Of a stretch of DNA of 64,000 nucleotides, positions 50,272 through 58,510 are shown piece by piece. The DNA is taken from the NCBI RefSeq assembly GCF_029892685.1, contig NZ_JARXVD010000001.1:62001-126000 (forward strand). Reading direction: 5' to 3'. The stretch comes from Mycobacterium sp. OTB74. Its GTDB lineage: Bacteria; Actinomycetota; Actinomycetes; Mycobacteriales; Mycobacteriaceae. Under the pieces are notes generated by a model. That model had not been told where the DNA came from. It saw only the letters and a list, made by a program, of their open reading frames with translations, and did not search any database. The translations under genes were made by a program, and so were the position numbers. Every line of letters starts with the position of its first letter. Positions within the stretch are counted from its first letter, which is position 1.

Positions 50272-51431
50272 AATGCCAGGGCGCGGTACTACGCGGAGTC
50301 GGAAAAGACTGGGAGATCGAAGAGATCACGCTCGACCCGCCTCGCGGCGGCGAGGTGCTCGTCAAGATGGCCGTAGCCGGGATCTGCCACTCCGACGACC
50401 ATTTCGCGACCGGCGACATGACGCCGCCACCGGAGTTGCTGGCGATATACGAGGCCATGGGCATACCCATGCCGGACTACTTCCCCATGCTGGGTGGCCA
50501 TGAAGGCGCCGGCGTCGTTGAAGCGGTCGGTCCTGGCGTGCGGTCGGTGCAGCCGGGTGACCGGGTGGGCCTGTCGTTCATCGCGGCCTGCGGCAAGTGC
50601 CGCTGGTGTGTGTCGGGGACGACGTACCTGTGCGACAACGGTGCGCACATGCTGACCAAGGAAATGGTCACCGACAACACCATCAGGCGTCATGTCGGCG
50701 ATGAGGACGTGATGGCCTTCGCGCAGCTCGGCGCATTCGCCGAATATGCCGTTCTGGCAGAAGAATCGGTGATCAAACTCGATGAGTCGATTCCCTTGGA
50801 GGCGGCATCGCTGGTGTCCTGCGGCGTGACGACGGGCTGGGGTTCGGGAACCACCGGGGTGGGTACGCAACCCGGCGACACCGTCGTCGTGATCGGTACC
50901 GGCGGCGTGGGAATCAACGCGGTTCAAGGTGCCCGCGCGGCCGGCGCCAACATCGTGATCGCGGTGGATCCCGTTGAATTCAAACGGGATACGGCAAAAT
51001 TCTTCGGCGCGACGGACACCTGCCCGTCGATCGAAGAAGCAATACCGTTGGTGCAGGACCTGACTTGTGGGGTGATGGCAGACCGGGTGGTGCTTACTCC
51101 GAGCTTGGTCCGGGCGGAGATGGTCGCGCCCGCTTTGATGCTGACTCGCAAGGGCGGCACCTGCCTGATGACCGGCGTCCCGAAGATCGAACTCAGCATG
51201 GTGCCGATGGTGCTCGTCGACATGATGCAAAACTGCAAAACCTTCAAGGGGTTGATCTACGGCGGCATGAACCCCCGCGCGAGCATGCCGATGCTGCTGG
51301 ACATGTACTGCAACGGCCACCTCAAACTCGATGAGCTGATTACGAAGCGATACCGCCTCGATCAGATCAACGAAGCCTTCATTGATTTGCGTGAAGGGCG
51401 AAACATCCGAGGAGTCATCGACTTCACGTAA
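50268..51431 (+). CDS. NDMA-dependent-type zinc alcohol dehydrogenase
   Basis: A 387-residue medium-chain dehydrogenase with tightly bound NAD, of the class regenerated in vitro by the artificial acceptor NDMA; the natural acceptor in mycobacteria is often mycofactocin. Catalytic zinc residues are in AGICHSDDH and LGGHEGAG, structural zinc in ACGKCRWCVSG, and the Rossmann loop is VIGTGGVGINAVQG. The signature MKCQGAVLRGVGKDWEIEE is typical. It is coupled to the aldehyde dehydrogenase (ATGA). Mycofactocin genes are not in the window. Confidence 0.94.
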   Translation: MKCQGAVLRGVGKDWEIEEITLDPPRGGEVLVKMAVAGICHSDDHFATGDMTPPPELLAIYEAMGIPMPDYFPMLGGHEGAGVVEAVGPGVRSVQPGDRVGLSFIAACGKCRWCVSGTTYLCDNGAHMLTKEMVTDNTIRRHVGDEDVMAFAQLGAFAEYAVLAEESVIKLDESIPLEAASLVSCGVTTGWGSGTTGVGTQPGDTVVVIGTGGVGINAVQGARAAGANIVIAVDPVEFKRDTAKFFGATDTCPSIEEAIPLVQDLTCGVMADRVVLTPSLVRAEMVAPALMLTRKGGTCLMTGVPKIELSMVPMVLVDMMQNCKTFKGLIYGGMNPRASMPMLLDMYCNGHLKLDELITKRYRLDQINEAFIDLREGRNIRGVIDFT

Positions 51432-51447
51432 CGCACGCTGGCGGTAC

Positions 51448-52308
51448 CTATGGGCCGGTGTATCCCGCCGGGTTGACCGAATCGACCCAGAAGTCCACGC
51501 CGAGTTCGCCGCCGGGCGTGCAGTTGTAGGCCGACAGGTCGGTGACGCCGGAGTCCAGGAGCACGTCTTCGCACAACAGAGTGTTACCGGTGAACTCGCG
51601 GGCTGGTTTCTTGAAGATCGCATAGGCAGCGTCGGAGTACACCTCTGGCTTGCGCGACCGGGCCATGGCCTCGTCGCCGCCGAGCAGGTTCTGTACCGCT
51701 GCGGTGGCCACCATGGTGCGTGGCCACAAGGTGTTGGACGCGATGCCCGCCTCGCGCATCTCTTCGGCTATGCCCAACGCGCACAACGTCATCCCGAACT
51801 TGGCCATCATGTAGGCGGTCGGCTTGAGCCATTTGGGCTCCAGCAGGATGGGCGGCGAAAGGGTGAGCACGTGCGGGTTTTCCCGGCCCTTCATGTGCGG
51901 CAGACAGGCCTGGGTCACCGCGTAGGTGCCGCGGACCTGGATGCCGTTCATCAGGTCGAACCGCTTCATCGGCACTTCCTCGACCGACCCGAGATTGATG
52001 GCCGAGGCGTTGTTGACGCACATGTCGATACCGCCGAACTGTGCGACCGCCTGGGCAACGGCGGCAGTGACCGAATCGGGGTCGCGGACGTCACCGACGA
52101 TCGGCAGCGCCTGCCCGCCGGCGTCTTCGATCTCCTTGGCCGCGGTGTAGACGGTGCCTTCGAGTTTGGGGTGTGGGTCCGCGGTTTTGGCCAGTAGCGC
52201 GATGTTTGCGCCGTCGGCGGCGACCTTCTTGGCGATGGCCAGGCCGATGCCGCGGCTGGCTCCGGAGATGAACATGGTCTTGCCGGCGAAAGGTGCGCTT
52301 TGAGACAT
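51448..52308 (-). CDS. Short-chain dehydrogenase (HSDL2-like, Rv3224 type)
   Basis: A 286-residue NAD(P)-dependent oxidoreductase with the cofactor loop FISGASRGIGLAIA, NNASAINLG, the catalytic Ser of LTLSPPI and YMMAK (Tyr and Lys). The C-terminal 50 residues (CTPGGELGVDFWVDS) are the short extension of HSDL2-like enzymes. The substrate is unknown, possibly a fatty or sterol ketone. It faces the alcohol dehydrogenase gene tail to tail. Confidence 0.92.
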   Translation of the reverse strand: MSQSAPFAGKTMFISGASRGIGLAIAKKVAADGANIALLAKTADPHPKLEGTVYTAAKEIEDAGGQALPIVGDVRDPDSVTAAVAQAVAQFGGIDMCVNNASAINLGSVEEVPMKRFDLMNGIQVRGTYAVTQACLPHMKGRENPHVLTLSPPILLEPKWLKPTAYMMAKFGMTLCALGIAEEMREAGIASNTLWPRTMVATAAVQNLLGGDEAMARSRKPEVYSDAAYAIFKKPAREFTGNTLLCEDVLLDSGVTDLSAYNCTPGGELGVDFWVDSVNPAGYTGP

Positions 52309-52362
52309 AGAGCCAACCCTATGCCGCGCGTAACGGGACCGTCGAGCGTCCGACGTGGCTTA

Positions 52363-52851
52363 TCAGGAGGCGCAGATGTCGGCGGTCATGGCGCCCGTGG
52401 CAGTCACCAGATCGGCCGGCGCCAGAGCAATGTCCATGCCGCGCTTGCCGGCGCTGCACAGCACCTGATCCCACAACAGTGCCGACTCATCGATGACCGT
52501 GGGCAGCACCTTGCGCTGCCCCAGCGGCGAGATGCCGCCGACGACGTAGCCGGTGGACCGCTGCGCCGCAGCCGGGTCGGCCATCTCGGCCTTGGGTACG
52601 CCCAGCGCGGCCGCGGCGGCTTTGAGCGAGAGCTTGTAGGGCGCCGGCAGCACCGCGACCGCCAGTCCCGTCGGCACCGAAATCACCGGAGTCTTGAAGA
52701 TTTGATCGGCGGTGAAGCCCGCGGCGGCCAACGCGCTGACCGCCTCGTCGCCGAACGAGGCCGCTCGGGGATCGTGCTGATAGTGCAGCACCTGGTAGGC
52801 CATTCCGGCCTGCTGAAGGGCCCTTATCGCCGGGGTTGCCGCATGTGTCAT
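52363..52851 (-). CDS. ybaK: YbaK/EbsC-type Cys-tRNA(Pro) deacylase
   Basis: Clears cysteine wrongly attached to tRNA-Pro. The 162-residue protein has the YbaK signatures SFGDEAVSALAA, QIFKTPVISV with the key Lys, YVVGGISPLGQRKVLPTVIDE and the C-terminal ATGAMTADICAS. ATG 52851 (MTHAATPAI) matches the family start; the frame is open to 52890. The sigH promoter candidate lies just upstream of this start, on the other strand. Confidence 0.94.
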   Translation of the reverse strand: MTHAATPAIRALQQAGMAYQVLHYQHDPRAASFGDEAVSALAAAGFTADQIFKTPVISVPTGLAVAVLPAPYKLSLKAAAAALGVPKAEMADPAAAQRSTGYVVGGISPLGQRKVLPTVIDESALLWDQVLCSAGKRGMDIALAPADLVTATGAMTADICAS

Positions 52852-52870
52852 GGCTCGACAGCGTAGGGCC

Positions 52871-52898
52871 GGGAACAAGGGCAACGGCACCGGCTGTT
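52871..52898 (+). promoter_or_regulatory. Predicted SigH-type autoregulatory promoter
   Basis: GGGAACA (52871-52877) and TGTT (52895-52898) are separated by 17 bases, fitting the GGGAAYA-N16-17-CGTT consensus of SigH/SigE promoters except for one base. It lies about 155 bases before sigH, as expected for SigH autoregulation under oxidative and heat stress. Prediction only. Confidence 0.6.
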
Positions 52899-53052
52899 GT
52901 GTGGTGCGGCGTATTGGACAGCGAACTTGTCTGTCGCAGCCTCTAGGATCGGACGAAAGGGGACATAGGTGCTAACGGCATGTCTGGAGCGTCCGGTCGA
53001 ATTGCCGGACCTATTGCGTGGCGCCGCGACAGAAGGGACGGTCTCGATCACG

Positions 53053-53691
53053 ATGACCGACATCGACGGAGAGGGTTCCGTTGCGACCGAGCCAGGGGGA
53101 CAGGCACCGGAGACCGATGCGGAGCTGACCGCGCGCTTTGAGCGGGACGCCATACCCCTGCTGGACCAGCTCTACGGCGGTGCGCTGCGCATGACGCGCA
53201 ATCCCGCTGATGCCGAGGATCTGGTGCAGGAAACCATGGTCAAGGCCTATTCGGCATTCCACTCGTTCCGCGAGGGCACCAACCTCAAGGCGTGGCTGTA
53301 CCGGATCATGACCAACACCTACATCAACAGTTACCGCAAGAAGCAGCGGCAGCCGGCCGAATATCCGACCGACGAGATCACCGATTGGCAGTTGGCGGCC
53401 AACGCCGAGCACACCTCGACGGGTCTGCGCTCGGCTGAGGTCGAGGCGCTGGAAGCCCTGCCGGACACCGAGATCAAAGCTGCGCTGCAGGAGCTTCCGG
53501 AGGAGTTCCGGATGGCGGTGTACTACGCCGATGTCGAGGGCTTCCCGTACAAGGAGATCGCCGAGATCATGGATACCCCGATCGGGACAGTGATGTCCCG
53601 TCTGCACCGCGGCCGCAAGATGCTGCGTGATTTGCTAGCTGACGTCGCCCGCGATCGGGGCTTCATTCGCGGTCAGGAGGTGTCGTCATGA
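53053..53691 (+). CDS. sigH: ECF sigma factor SigH
   Basis: Directs the thioredoxin, heat-shock and oxidative-stress regulon. The 212-residue protein has sigma region 2 ([49 protein letters not shown]) and region 4 ([33 protein letters not shown]). ATG 53053 (MTDIDGEG) matches the M. tuberculosis N-terminus; the open frame from 52969 (GTG) would give a longer form. The stop overlaps the anti-sigma start (ATGA). Confidence 0.96.
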   Translation: MTDIDGEGSVATEPGGQAPETDAELTARFERDAIPLLDQLYGGALRMTRNPADAEDLVQETMVKAYSAFHSFREGTNLKAWLYRIMTNTYINSYRKKQRQPAEYPTDEITDWQLAANAEHTSTGLRSAEVEALEALPDTEIKAALQELPEEFRMAVYYADVEGFPYKEIAEIMDTPIGTVMSRLHRGRKMLRDLLADVARDRGFIRGQEVSS

Positions 53692-54038
53692 GCGAACAGC
53701 GAGGAGCCGAAGGCGGATCGCGCATGGGTGACGAATTCACTCGTCCGGAAGGACATACGTTCCAGCCGCCGATCGGTCCGGTCGACCCGGATCATCCGGA
53801 ATGCGCTGCGGTCATCGCCGAGGTATGGACGCTGCTCGATGCCGAGTGCACCGACGAGACCCGCGACAAGCTGCGTCATCACCTCGAGGAATGCCCGACC
53901 TGCTTGCAGCATTACGGCATCGAGGAGCGAGTCAAGGCGCTGATCGCCACCAGATGCAGCGGCGAGAAGGCCCCTGACAGTCTGCGGGCGCGGCTCCGGC
54001 TGGAGATCAGCCGGACCACCATCGTCCGCGGCAGTTAG
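53688..54038 (+). CDS. rshA: Zinc anti-sigma factor RshA
   Basis: Redox-sensitive anti-sigma factor that holds SigH until disulfide stress releases it. The 116-residue protein has the ZAS motif HHLEECPTC (H-x3-C-x2-C) with an earlier Cys in LLDAECTD and a late Cys in ATRCSG. ATG 53688 overlaps sigH, so both are made in a fixed ratio. M. tuberculosis RshA is slightly shorter at the N-terminus (first 15 residues here are extra). Confidence 0.95.
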   Translation: MSEQRGAEGGSRMGDEFTRPEGHTFQPPIGPVDPDHPECAAVIAEVWTLLDAECTDETRDKLRHHLEECPTCLQHYGIEERVKALIATRCSGEKAPDSLRARLRLEISRTTIVRGS

Positions 54039-54137
54039 AGACCGTTAGCCGCGCGTTTCCTGCGCGGTTGACTGATGGACCGCGGCAGCCCGACGGTGGC
54101 TTGGCGCGGCGTGTGGGCATGGTTTCAAGACAGACAA

Positions 54138-54170
54138 AACCGCCCGGCTCCACAAGGGATCCGGGCGGTT
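54138..54170 (-). terminator. Terminator of the bL37 gene
   Basis: A 10-base-pair stem (AACCGCCCGG with CCGGGCGGTT) and 13-base loop is followed on the minus strand by a U-rich tail, 15 bases beyond the bL37 stop. It also lies downstream of rshA, so it may serve both. Confidence 0.8.
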
Positions 54171-54184
54171 GGAAATGCAGTCGA

Positions 54185-54259
54185 TCAGGCGTTGGGACGC
54201 CGGCCGTGGTTGGCCTTCGAGTGCTTGCGGTCACGCTTCTTGCGGCCACGCTTGGCCAT
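54185..54259 (-). CDS. Ribosomal protein bL37, 24 residues
   Basis: A 24-residue, very basic protein (MAKRGRKKRDRKHSKANHGR, then RPNA) identical in type to the small protein bL37 found in the mycobacterial 50S subunit near the peptidyl transferase centre. GGAGG lies six bases upstream of the ATG on the minus strand and a terminator follows. Gene finders often miss it because of its length. It is opposite in direction to rshA and the biotinyl protein. Confidence 0.93.
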   Translation of the reverse strand: MAKRGRKKRDRKHSKANHGRRPNA

Positions 54260-54417
54260 GATGGTCCTCCGTAGGGTCAGTTAAGTGTTTCCCATTGTCT
54301 CATGAGCACACCACGCAATGACAATCCGACGGTTGTGGTTCGATATACGGGCAGGCGGCGCCTGCACACAAGACGCCTGGCGACGCCCGGTGTCTGCCGA
54401 AGACGAGTGGGGTGAAG

Positions 54418-54654
54418 ATGGCCGAGGATGTTCGCGCTGAGATCGTGGCCAGCGTGCTTGAGGTCGTGGTTTGCGAGGGCGATCAGATCGGCGAAGGGGA
54501 CACACTGGTCCTCCTCGAGTCGATGAAGATGGAGATCCCGGTGTTGGCCGAGGTGGCCGGAACGGTGACGTCGGTGAACGTCGCCGTCGGTGACGTCATC
54601 CAGGCCGGCGACCTGATCGCCGTCATCGGCGAGGTACCCGCTTCCGACGGATAG
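54418..54654 (+). CDS. Biotinylated protein TB7.3-type (Rv3221c)
   Basis: A 78-residue biotinyl/lipoyl domain. ESMKMEIPV carries the biotin-accepting Lys; the flanking VLEVVVCEGDQIGEGD and GDVIQAGDLIAVIGE complete the beta-barrel. Acts as a carrier for acyl-CoA carboxylase-type reactions, though a dedicated carboxylase is not adjacent. ATG 54418 matches the family start; GTG 54412 is possible. pdtaS follows 6 bases later, so they are co-transcribed. Confidence 0.93.
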   Translation: MAEDVRAEIVASVLEVVVCEGDQIGEGDTLVLLESMKMEIPVLAEVAGTVTSVNVAVGDVIQAGDLIAVIGEVPASDG

Positions 54655-54660
54655 TGCATC

Positions 54661-56160
54661 GTGTCCACACTCGGTGACCTGCTTGCCGAGCACACAGTTC
54701 TGCCCGGCAACGCGGTCGACCACCTGCATGCCGTGGTGGCTGAGTGGCAGCTGCTGGCTGACCTTTCGTTCGCCGATTACCTGATGTGGGTGCGCCGCGA
54801 TGACGGTGCACTGGTCTGTGTGGCCCAGGTGCGGCCCAACACCGCTCTGACGGTGTTGCTCGCCGATGTCGTCGGCACCATCAACGTTTCGGCCGACATG
54901 CCGGTGATTGCGGCGGCCTTCGAGTCCGGCCATATCGGCCGGGAAAGCGATGCGGGACAAGACAATTCGTCGGGCAGTACGCGACTGAACGTCGAGGCGG
55001 TGCCGGTTCGCTACCGCGGCAACGTGGTTGCGGTGCTGGCCCATCAGACCGCTCAGGCCGAGCGGCGCAAGGCCAGCCCGCTCGAGCGGGCGTATCTGGA
55101 CTGTGCCCGGGATCTGCTGCGAATGCTCGCCGAGGGCACCTTTCCGAACGTCGGTGATGTGGCGATTTCCCGTTCCAGCCCACGGGTGGGTGACGGTCTC
55201 ATCCGCCTTGACGTCGACGGCGTGGTGTCGTTCGCCAGCCCCAATGCCATCTCGGCGTACCACCGCATGGGCCTGGTCGCCGAACTAGAGGGCCAGAACC
55301 TGGTCAGGGCCACCAGGCCGTTGATATCAGACCCGTTCGACGCGCAGGAGCTGGCCAATCACGTCAGCGACTCGCTGGCGGGCGGCTCCAGCATGCGCAT
55401 GGAGGTCGACGCCGGCGGTGCCGCGGTGTTGCTGCGAACCATCCCACTGGCGGTCGGCGGCGCAGGGCTAGGGGCGGCGGTGCTGATCCGCGATGTGACC
55501 GAGATCAAGCGTCGGGACCGCGCGCTGCTGTCCAAGGACGCCACCATCCGCGAAATCCACCACCGGGTGAAGAACAATCTGCAGACCGTCGCGGCCCTGC
55601 TGCGCCTGCAGGCCCGCCGCACCAAACACGACGAGGCCCGCGACGCGCTGATGGAGTCGGTGCGCCGGGTGTCGTCCATTGCGCTGGTGCACGATGCGCT
55701 GTCGATGTCGGTCGACGAAGAGGTCAACCTGGACGAGGTGATCGACCGGATCCTGCCGATGATGAACGACGTCGCATCGGTGAACACACCCATCCGGATC
55801 AGGCGTGAGGGTGATCTGGGCGTGCTGGATTCGGACCGGGCCCACGCGCTGATCATGGTCATCACCGAGCTTGTGCAGAACGCGATCGAGCACGCGTTTG
55901 AGCCGGGGACCGCGCAAGGGTGCGTCACGATCCGCGCCGACCGGTCCGCCCGGTGGCTGGATGTGGTGGTCAACGACGACGGTCGTGGCCTGCCCGATGA
56001 CTTCAGCCTGGAGGATTCAGACCGGCTGGGCCTGCAGATCGTGCGGACCCAAGTCTCGTCGGTGCTCGACGGTTCGCTGGGCATGCGGGCGGTGCCGGGG
56101 GGCGGTACGGATGTGGTGTTGCGGGTGCCCATCGGGCGCCGTGGCCGAGCCGCGCACTAG
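54661..56160 (+). CDS. pdtaS: Sensor histidine kinase PdtaS
   Basis: Cytosolic kinase that phosphorylates the RNA-binding antiterminator PdtaR; here the partner is not in the window. The 499-residue protein has an N-terminal GAF-like domain (about 1-150), a PAS-like domain (about 170-285), then HisKA_2 with phosphoacceptor REIHHRVKNNLQTVAALLRL and ATPase motifs LVQNAIEHAF, NDDGRGLPDDF and LGLQIV. The final RRGRAAH ends in the first copy of a 25-base repeat whose TAG is the stop. GTG 54661 is typical. Confidence 0.95.
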   Translation: MSTLGDLLAEHTVLPGNAVDHLHAVVAEWQLLADLSFADYLMWVRRDDGALVCVAQVRPNTALTVLLADVVGTINVSADMPVIAAAFESGHIGRESDAGQDNSSGSTRLNVEAVPVRYRGNVVAVLAHQTAQAERRKASPLERAYLDCARDLLRMLAEGTFPNVGDVAISRSSPRVGDGLIRLDVDGVVSFASPNAISAYHRMGLVAELEGQNLVRATRPLISDPFDAQELANHVSDSLAGGSSMRMEVDAGGAAVLLRTIPLAVGGAGLGAAVLIRDVTEIKRRDRALLSKDATIREIHHRVKNNLQTVAALLRLQARRTKHDEARDALMESVRRVSSIALVHDALSMSVDEEVNLDEVIDRILPMMNDVASVNTPIRIRREGDLGVLDSDRAHALIMVITELVQNAIEHAFEPGTAQGCVTIRADRSARWLDVVVNDDGRGLPDDFSLEDSDRLGLQIVRTQVSSVLDGSLGMRAVPGGGTDVVLRVPIGRRGRAAH

Positions 56161-56210
56161 GCCGAGTGGCCGAGCCGCGCACTAGGCCGAGTGGCCGAGC
56201 CGCGCATTAA
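56141..56210 (+). repeat. 25-base tandem repeat across the pdtaS stop codon
   Basis: Units 56141-56165 and 56166-56190 are identical and 56191-56210 is a partial third. Each holds GCCGAGCCGCGCACTAG; the first supplies the C-terminal GRAAH and the stop of pdtaS, and the others are non-coding. Copy number could vary between strains. Confidence 0.9.
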
Positions 56211-56306
56211 AGCTGAACCGCGCAATTAATGGCGCGGAATTGACAGTAATTGCACAATTTGTCAAGCATTTGTGTCGCACGTGACCATTCGGCTGACGAA
56301 CATCAC

Positions 56307-56341
56307 AAAAAAAGACGACCCCGACAATTTGTCGGGGTCGT
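56307..56341 (-). terminator. Intrinsic terminator of whiB1
   Basis: A 13-base-pair GC-rich stem (ACGACCCCGACAA with its complement) with a minimal loop is followed on the minus strand by seven Us (56307-56313). Among the hairpins in the window this is the most classical. It starts 18 bases after the whiB1 stop. Confidence 0.9.
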
Positions 56342-56358
56342 TGGGATGCCGATGCAGG

Positions 56359-56613
56359 CTAGACGCTTGTACGCGTCTTGGTGCGGGCGTTGCGACGCTT
56401 GAGCGCGCGACGCTCGTCCTCGCTCATACCGCCCCACACGCCGGCGTCTTGGCCGGACTCCAAAGCCCAGCTCAGGCACTCGGTGGTCACCGGGCAGCGG
56501 TTGCACACCAGCTTCGCGTCAGCGATCTGAGCGATCGCCGGGCCGCTGTTTCCGACGGGGAAGAACAGCTCAGGATCCTCGTCGCGACAGACCGCCTTAT
56601 GGCGCCAATCCAT
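56359..56613 (-). CDS. whiB1: WhiB-family iron-sulfur regulator WhiB1
   Basis: Essential, nitric-oxide-sensitive 4Fe-4S transcription factor. The 84-residue protein has the four Cys in AVCRDED, LVCNRCPVTTEC, the GVWGGMSEDERRAL turn and basic tail KRRNARTKTRTSV. ATG 56613 has AAGGAG seven bases upstream on the minus strand. It is monocistronic with its own terminator. Confidence 0.97.
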   Translation of the reverse strand: MDWRHKAVCRDEDPELFFPVGNSGPAIAQIADAKLVCNRCPVTTECLSWALESGQDAGVWGGMSEDERRALKRRNARTKTRTSV

Positions 56614-56729
56614 GATTCCAACTCCTTACTGAGTGCGCAGCAAAGCGCACAAGCTTTTCTTGGCTGTTAACGCGTGCACACGAAATGTTTCTGCACTGTT
56701 GCATCCGATGCTTTCACAGGCTGGACAGA

Positions 56730-56767
56730 AGTCAATAGCGACGCGTTAACACGTGGGCAATGTCACT
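56730..56767 (-). promoter_or_regulatory. Predicted CRP-like site and -35 box of whiB1
   Basis: On the minus strand AGTGACATTGCCCACG (56767 down to 56752) resembles the CRP (Rv3676)/cAMP site known upstream of whiB1 in M. tuberculosis, and TTGACT (56735-56730) follows 16 bases later as a candidate -35 box. This fits class I activation by cAMP-CRP, with the start about 120 bases from the whiB1 ATG. The resemblance is from memory of the known site. Confidence 0.55.
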
Positions 56768-56858
56768 GCGGACCCGGGTTACCGGACCCATAACCCCGTT
56801 GTACTACACTAGGACCACTTCTGCCCTAAATTCGGCAAAATGTAACCGAGATCGCAGG

Positions 56859-57818
56859 TCAACGGGCTTTTGCCGGCGGCGCAACCACGTTGAGAGCCTC
56901 GGGTACCGAAGTGAACGTCATGCATTCGCGCAGGCCAACGAAATCTCCGTCAATCTGGCAGGCGATGGGTGTGTCACTACTCACGTGCAGCCGTGGAACG
57001 TCGTCGTCGCGGATCAAGTGCGCTGCCTCGATCTGCGGCGAAGCGGACAGCATCCGGCGGACTAGTCGCAGGTTCGCCCACACGTTCATGCTGGTTGTGG
57101 CGAATACCCCCAGACCGGACTCGAACGTGGTCGTCGGGTTGGTCCACACCGGCCGGGTGTTGGCGTACGTCCAGGGGCTGGAGTTGGACACGAAAGCGAA
57201 GTGCACGCCGGTCACCGGCTCGCGGCCAGGTAGGTGCAGTGTCAGGTGCGGCGGTTTGCGCGCACTGGAGACGAGTTCGCGCACCGCAACCCGGATATAG
57301 CGCGATGCGGTGACCTTGCGGCCCTTGGCACGCTGGGCTTCCACTGCGGCCACCACCTCGCCATCGGCACCCATCCCTGCGGTGAATACACACCAGCGCT
57401 CGCCGCAGTCCATTAGGCCGATCCGACGCCACGGGACGCCGCGTCGGTAATCGGTCAGCAGGTCGACAAGTTGGTTGGTGGCCTCGAGGGGGTCGCAGCT
57501 GATGCCGAGTGCTCGGGCGAAGACGTTCGCCGACCCGCCAGGCACGACACCGACTGCGGTCCGGGACGACCCGGGCACCCCGTCAGCGTGCCCGAGAATG
57601 CCGTTGACCACCTCGTTCACTGTCCCGTCGCCGCCATGAACGATCACTACGTCCACCCCGTCGGCCGCCGCAGCGTGGGAGATCTCGATGGCGTGGCCGC
57701 GATGGTCGGTGTGGGCGACGGTCAGGTCCACGCGACTTTCCAGCGCGTGGGCGAGCAGGTCCCGTCCCGCTGGGGTGGTCGAGGTCGCGTTCGGGTTGAC
57801 GATCAGCACGGCGCGCAC
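56859..57818 (-). CDS. Diacylglycerol kinase-family lipid kinase (Rv3218 type)
   Basis: Phosphorylates a lipid diacylglycerol or sphingosine-like alcohol with ATP. The 319-residue protein has VLIVNPNATST, the catalytic VHGGDGTVNEVVNGI loop, VVPGGSANVFARALGI and C-terminal IDGDFVG. GTG 57818 starts the family-typical N-terminus. It is separated from whiB1 by about 245 bases that hold the whiB1 regulatory sites. Confidence 0.92.
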   Translation of the reverse strand: MRAVLIVNPNATSTTPAGRDLLAHALESRVDLTVAHTDHRGHAIEISHAAAADGVDVVIVHGGDGTVNEVVNGILGHADGVPGSSRTAVGVVPGGSANVFARALGISCDPLEATNQLVDLLTDYRRGVPWRRIGLMDCGERWCVFTAGMGADGEVVAAVEAQRAKGRKVTASRYIRVAVRELVSSARKPPHLTLHLPGREPVTGVHFAFVSNSSPWTYANTRPVWTNPTTTFESGLGVFATTSMNVWANLRLVRRMLSASPQIEAAHLIRDDDVPRLHVSSDTPIACQIDGDFVGLRECMTFTSVPEALNVVAPPAKAR

Positions 57819-57961
57819 GAATTACGACCATAGTTGCCGACGCTTCCACAAGCGAGTGAACGTTTCGGTACTGCAGGCTGTGGCCGGTCCGACTGTTGCC
57901 TGAATCACATTGCTGCCCAATGTGATTCACTACTGACGCCCACGTGGTCGGCTGCGCTGGA

Positions 57962-58498
57962 TCAAACGGCAGCGTTGGGCAGCAGTGGTGGACAGTTGCC
58001 GGCCGCATCGGTAGCCAACTCGAAATGCCACAGCTCGTTGGTGTAGATACGGCACAAGCCGAACCGTGCCCCATTGGCTATGAGCCATTGGTCGGCTCCG
58101 GTACCGCCGACGTCGACCGCCGCGCCGATCACATGTTTGGACTGCTCAGGCGTCTGCACATACTGACGTGCCGCAGCGAGGCTGCCGTAGGTACTCACAG
58201 CTTGATCGAGCAACGCCTGCTGAAACGCTGGGGAACGCCAACCCGAGGTAATGGTCATGTGGATTCCGTCGGCGGCAGCAGCGGTGGTGGCCTGCTGGAT
58301 GGCGGTCAGTAGCGCTGGCTCGAGCCGGCCGATTGCCGGGTTCTGAACGTCGAATGCGGTCAGGGTCTGGCCCGCGGTCAGTGATCCGTCACCGGCATCG
58401 GCCTGGGCTGACGGCAGCATGCCGAGCAGCAGCATGCCGACAAACGCCATGGCTGCCACCGCTACGGCCGGTATCGATCGTGTCTGCATGGAACTCAC
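57962..58498 (-). CDS. Secreted D-Ala-D-Ala carboxypeptidase-like protein (VanY family)
   Basis: A 178-residue exported protein with a signal peptide (about 1-33, ending SAQADA) and a peptidase M15B-like fold: SGWRSPAFQ, SKHVIGAAVDVG with the metal His and Asp, and LWHFELA with the second His. Trims peptidoglycan stem peptides or removes the terminal D-Ala. Compared with longer VanY proteins it is compact. Start ATG 58498; a second Met codon, four codons in, could also serve. Confidence 0.9.
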   Translation of the reverse strand: MSSMQTRSIPAVAVAAMAFVGMLLLGMLPSAQADAGDGSLTAGQTLTAFDVQNPAIGRLEPALLTAIQQATTAAAADGIHMTITSGWRSPAFQQALLDQAVSTYGSLAAARQYVQTPEQSKHVIGAAVDVGGTGADQWLIANGARFGLCRIYTNELWHFELATDAAGNCPPLLPNAAV

Positions 58499-58510
58499 AG
58501 ACCCACCCTT

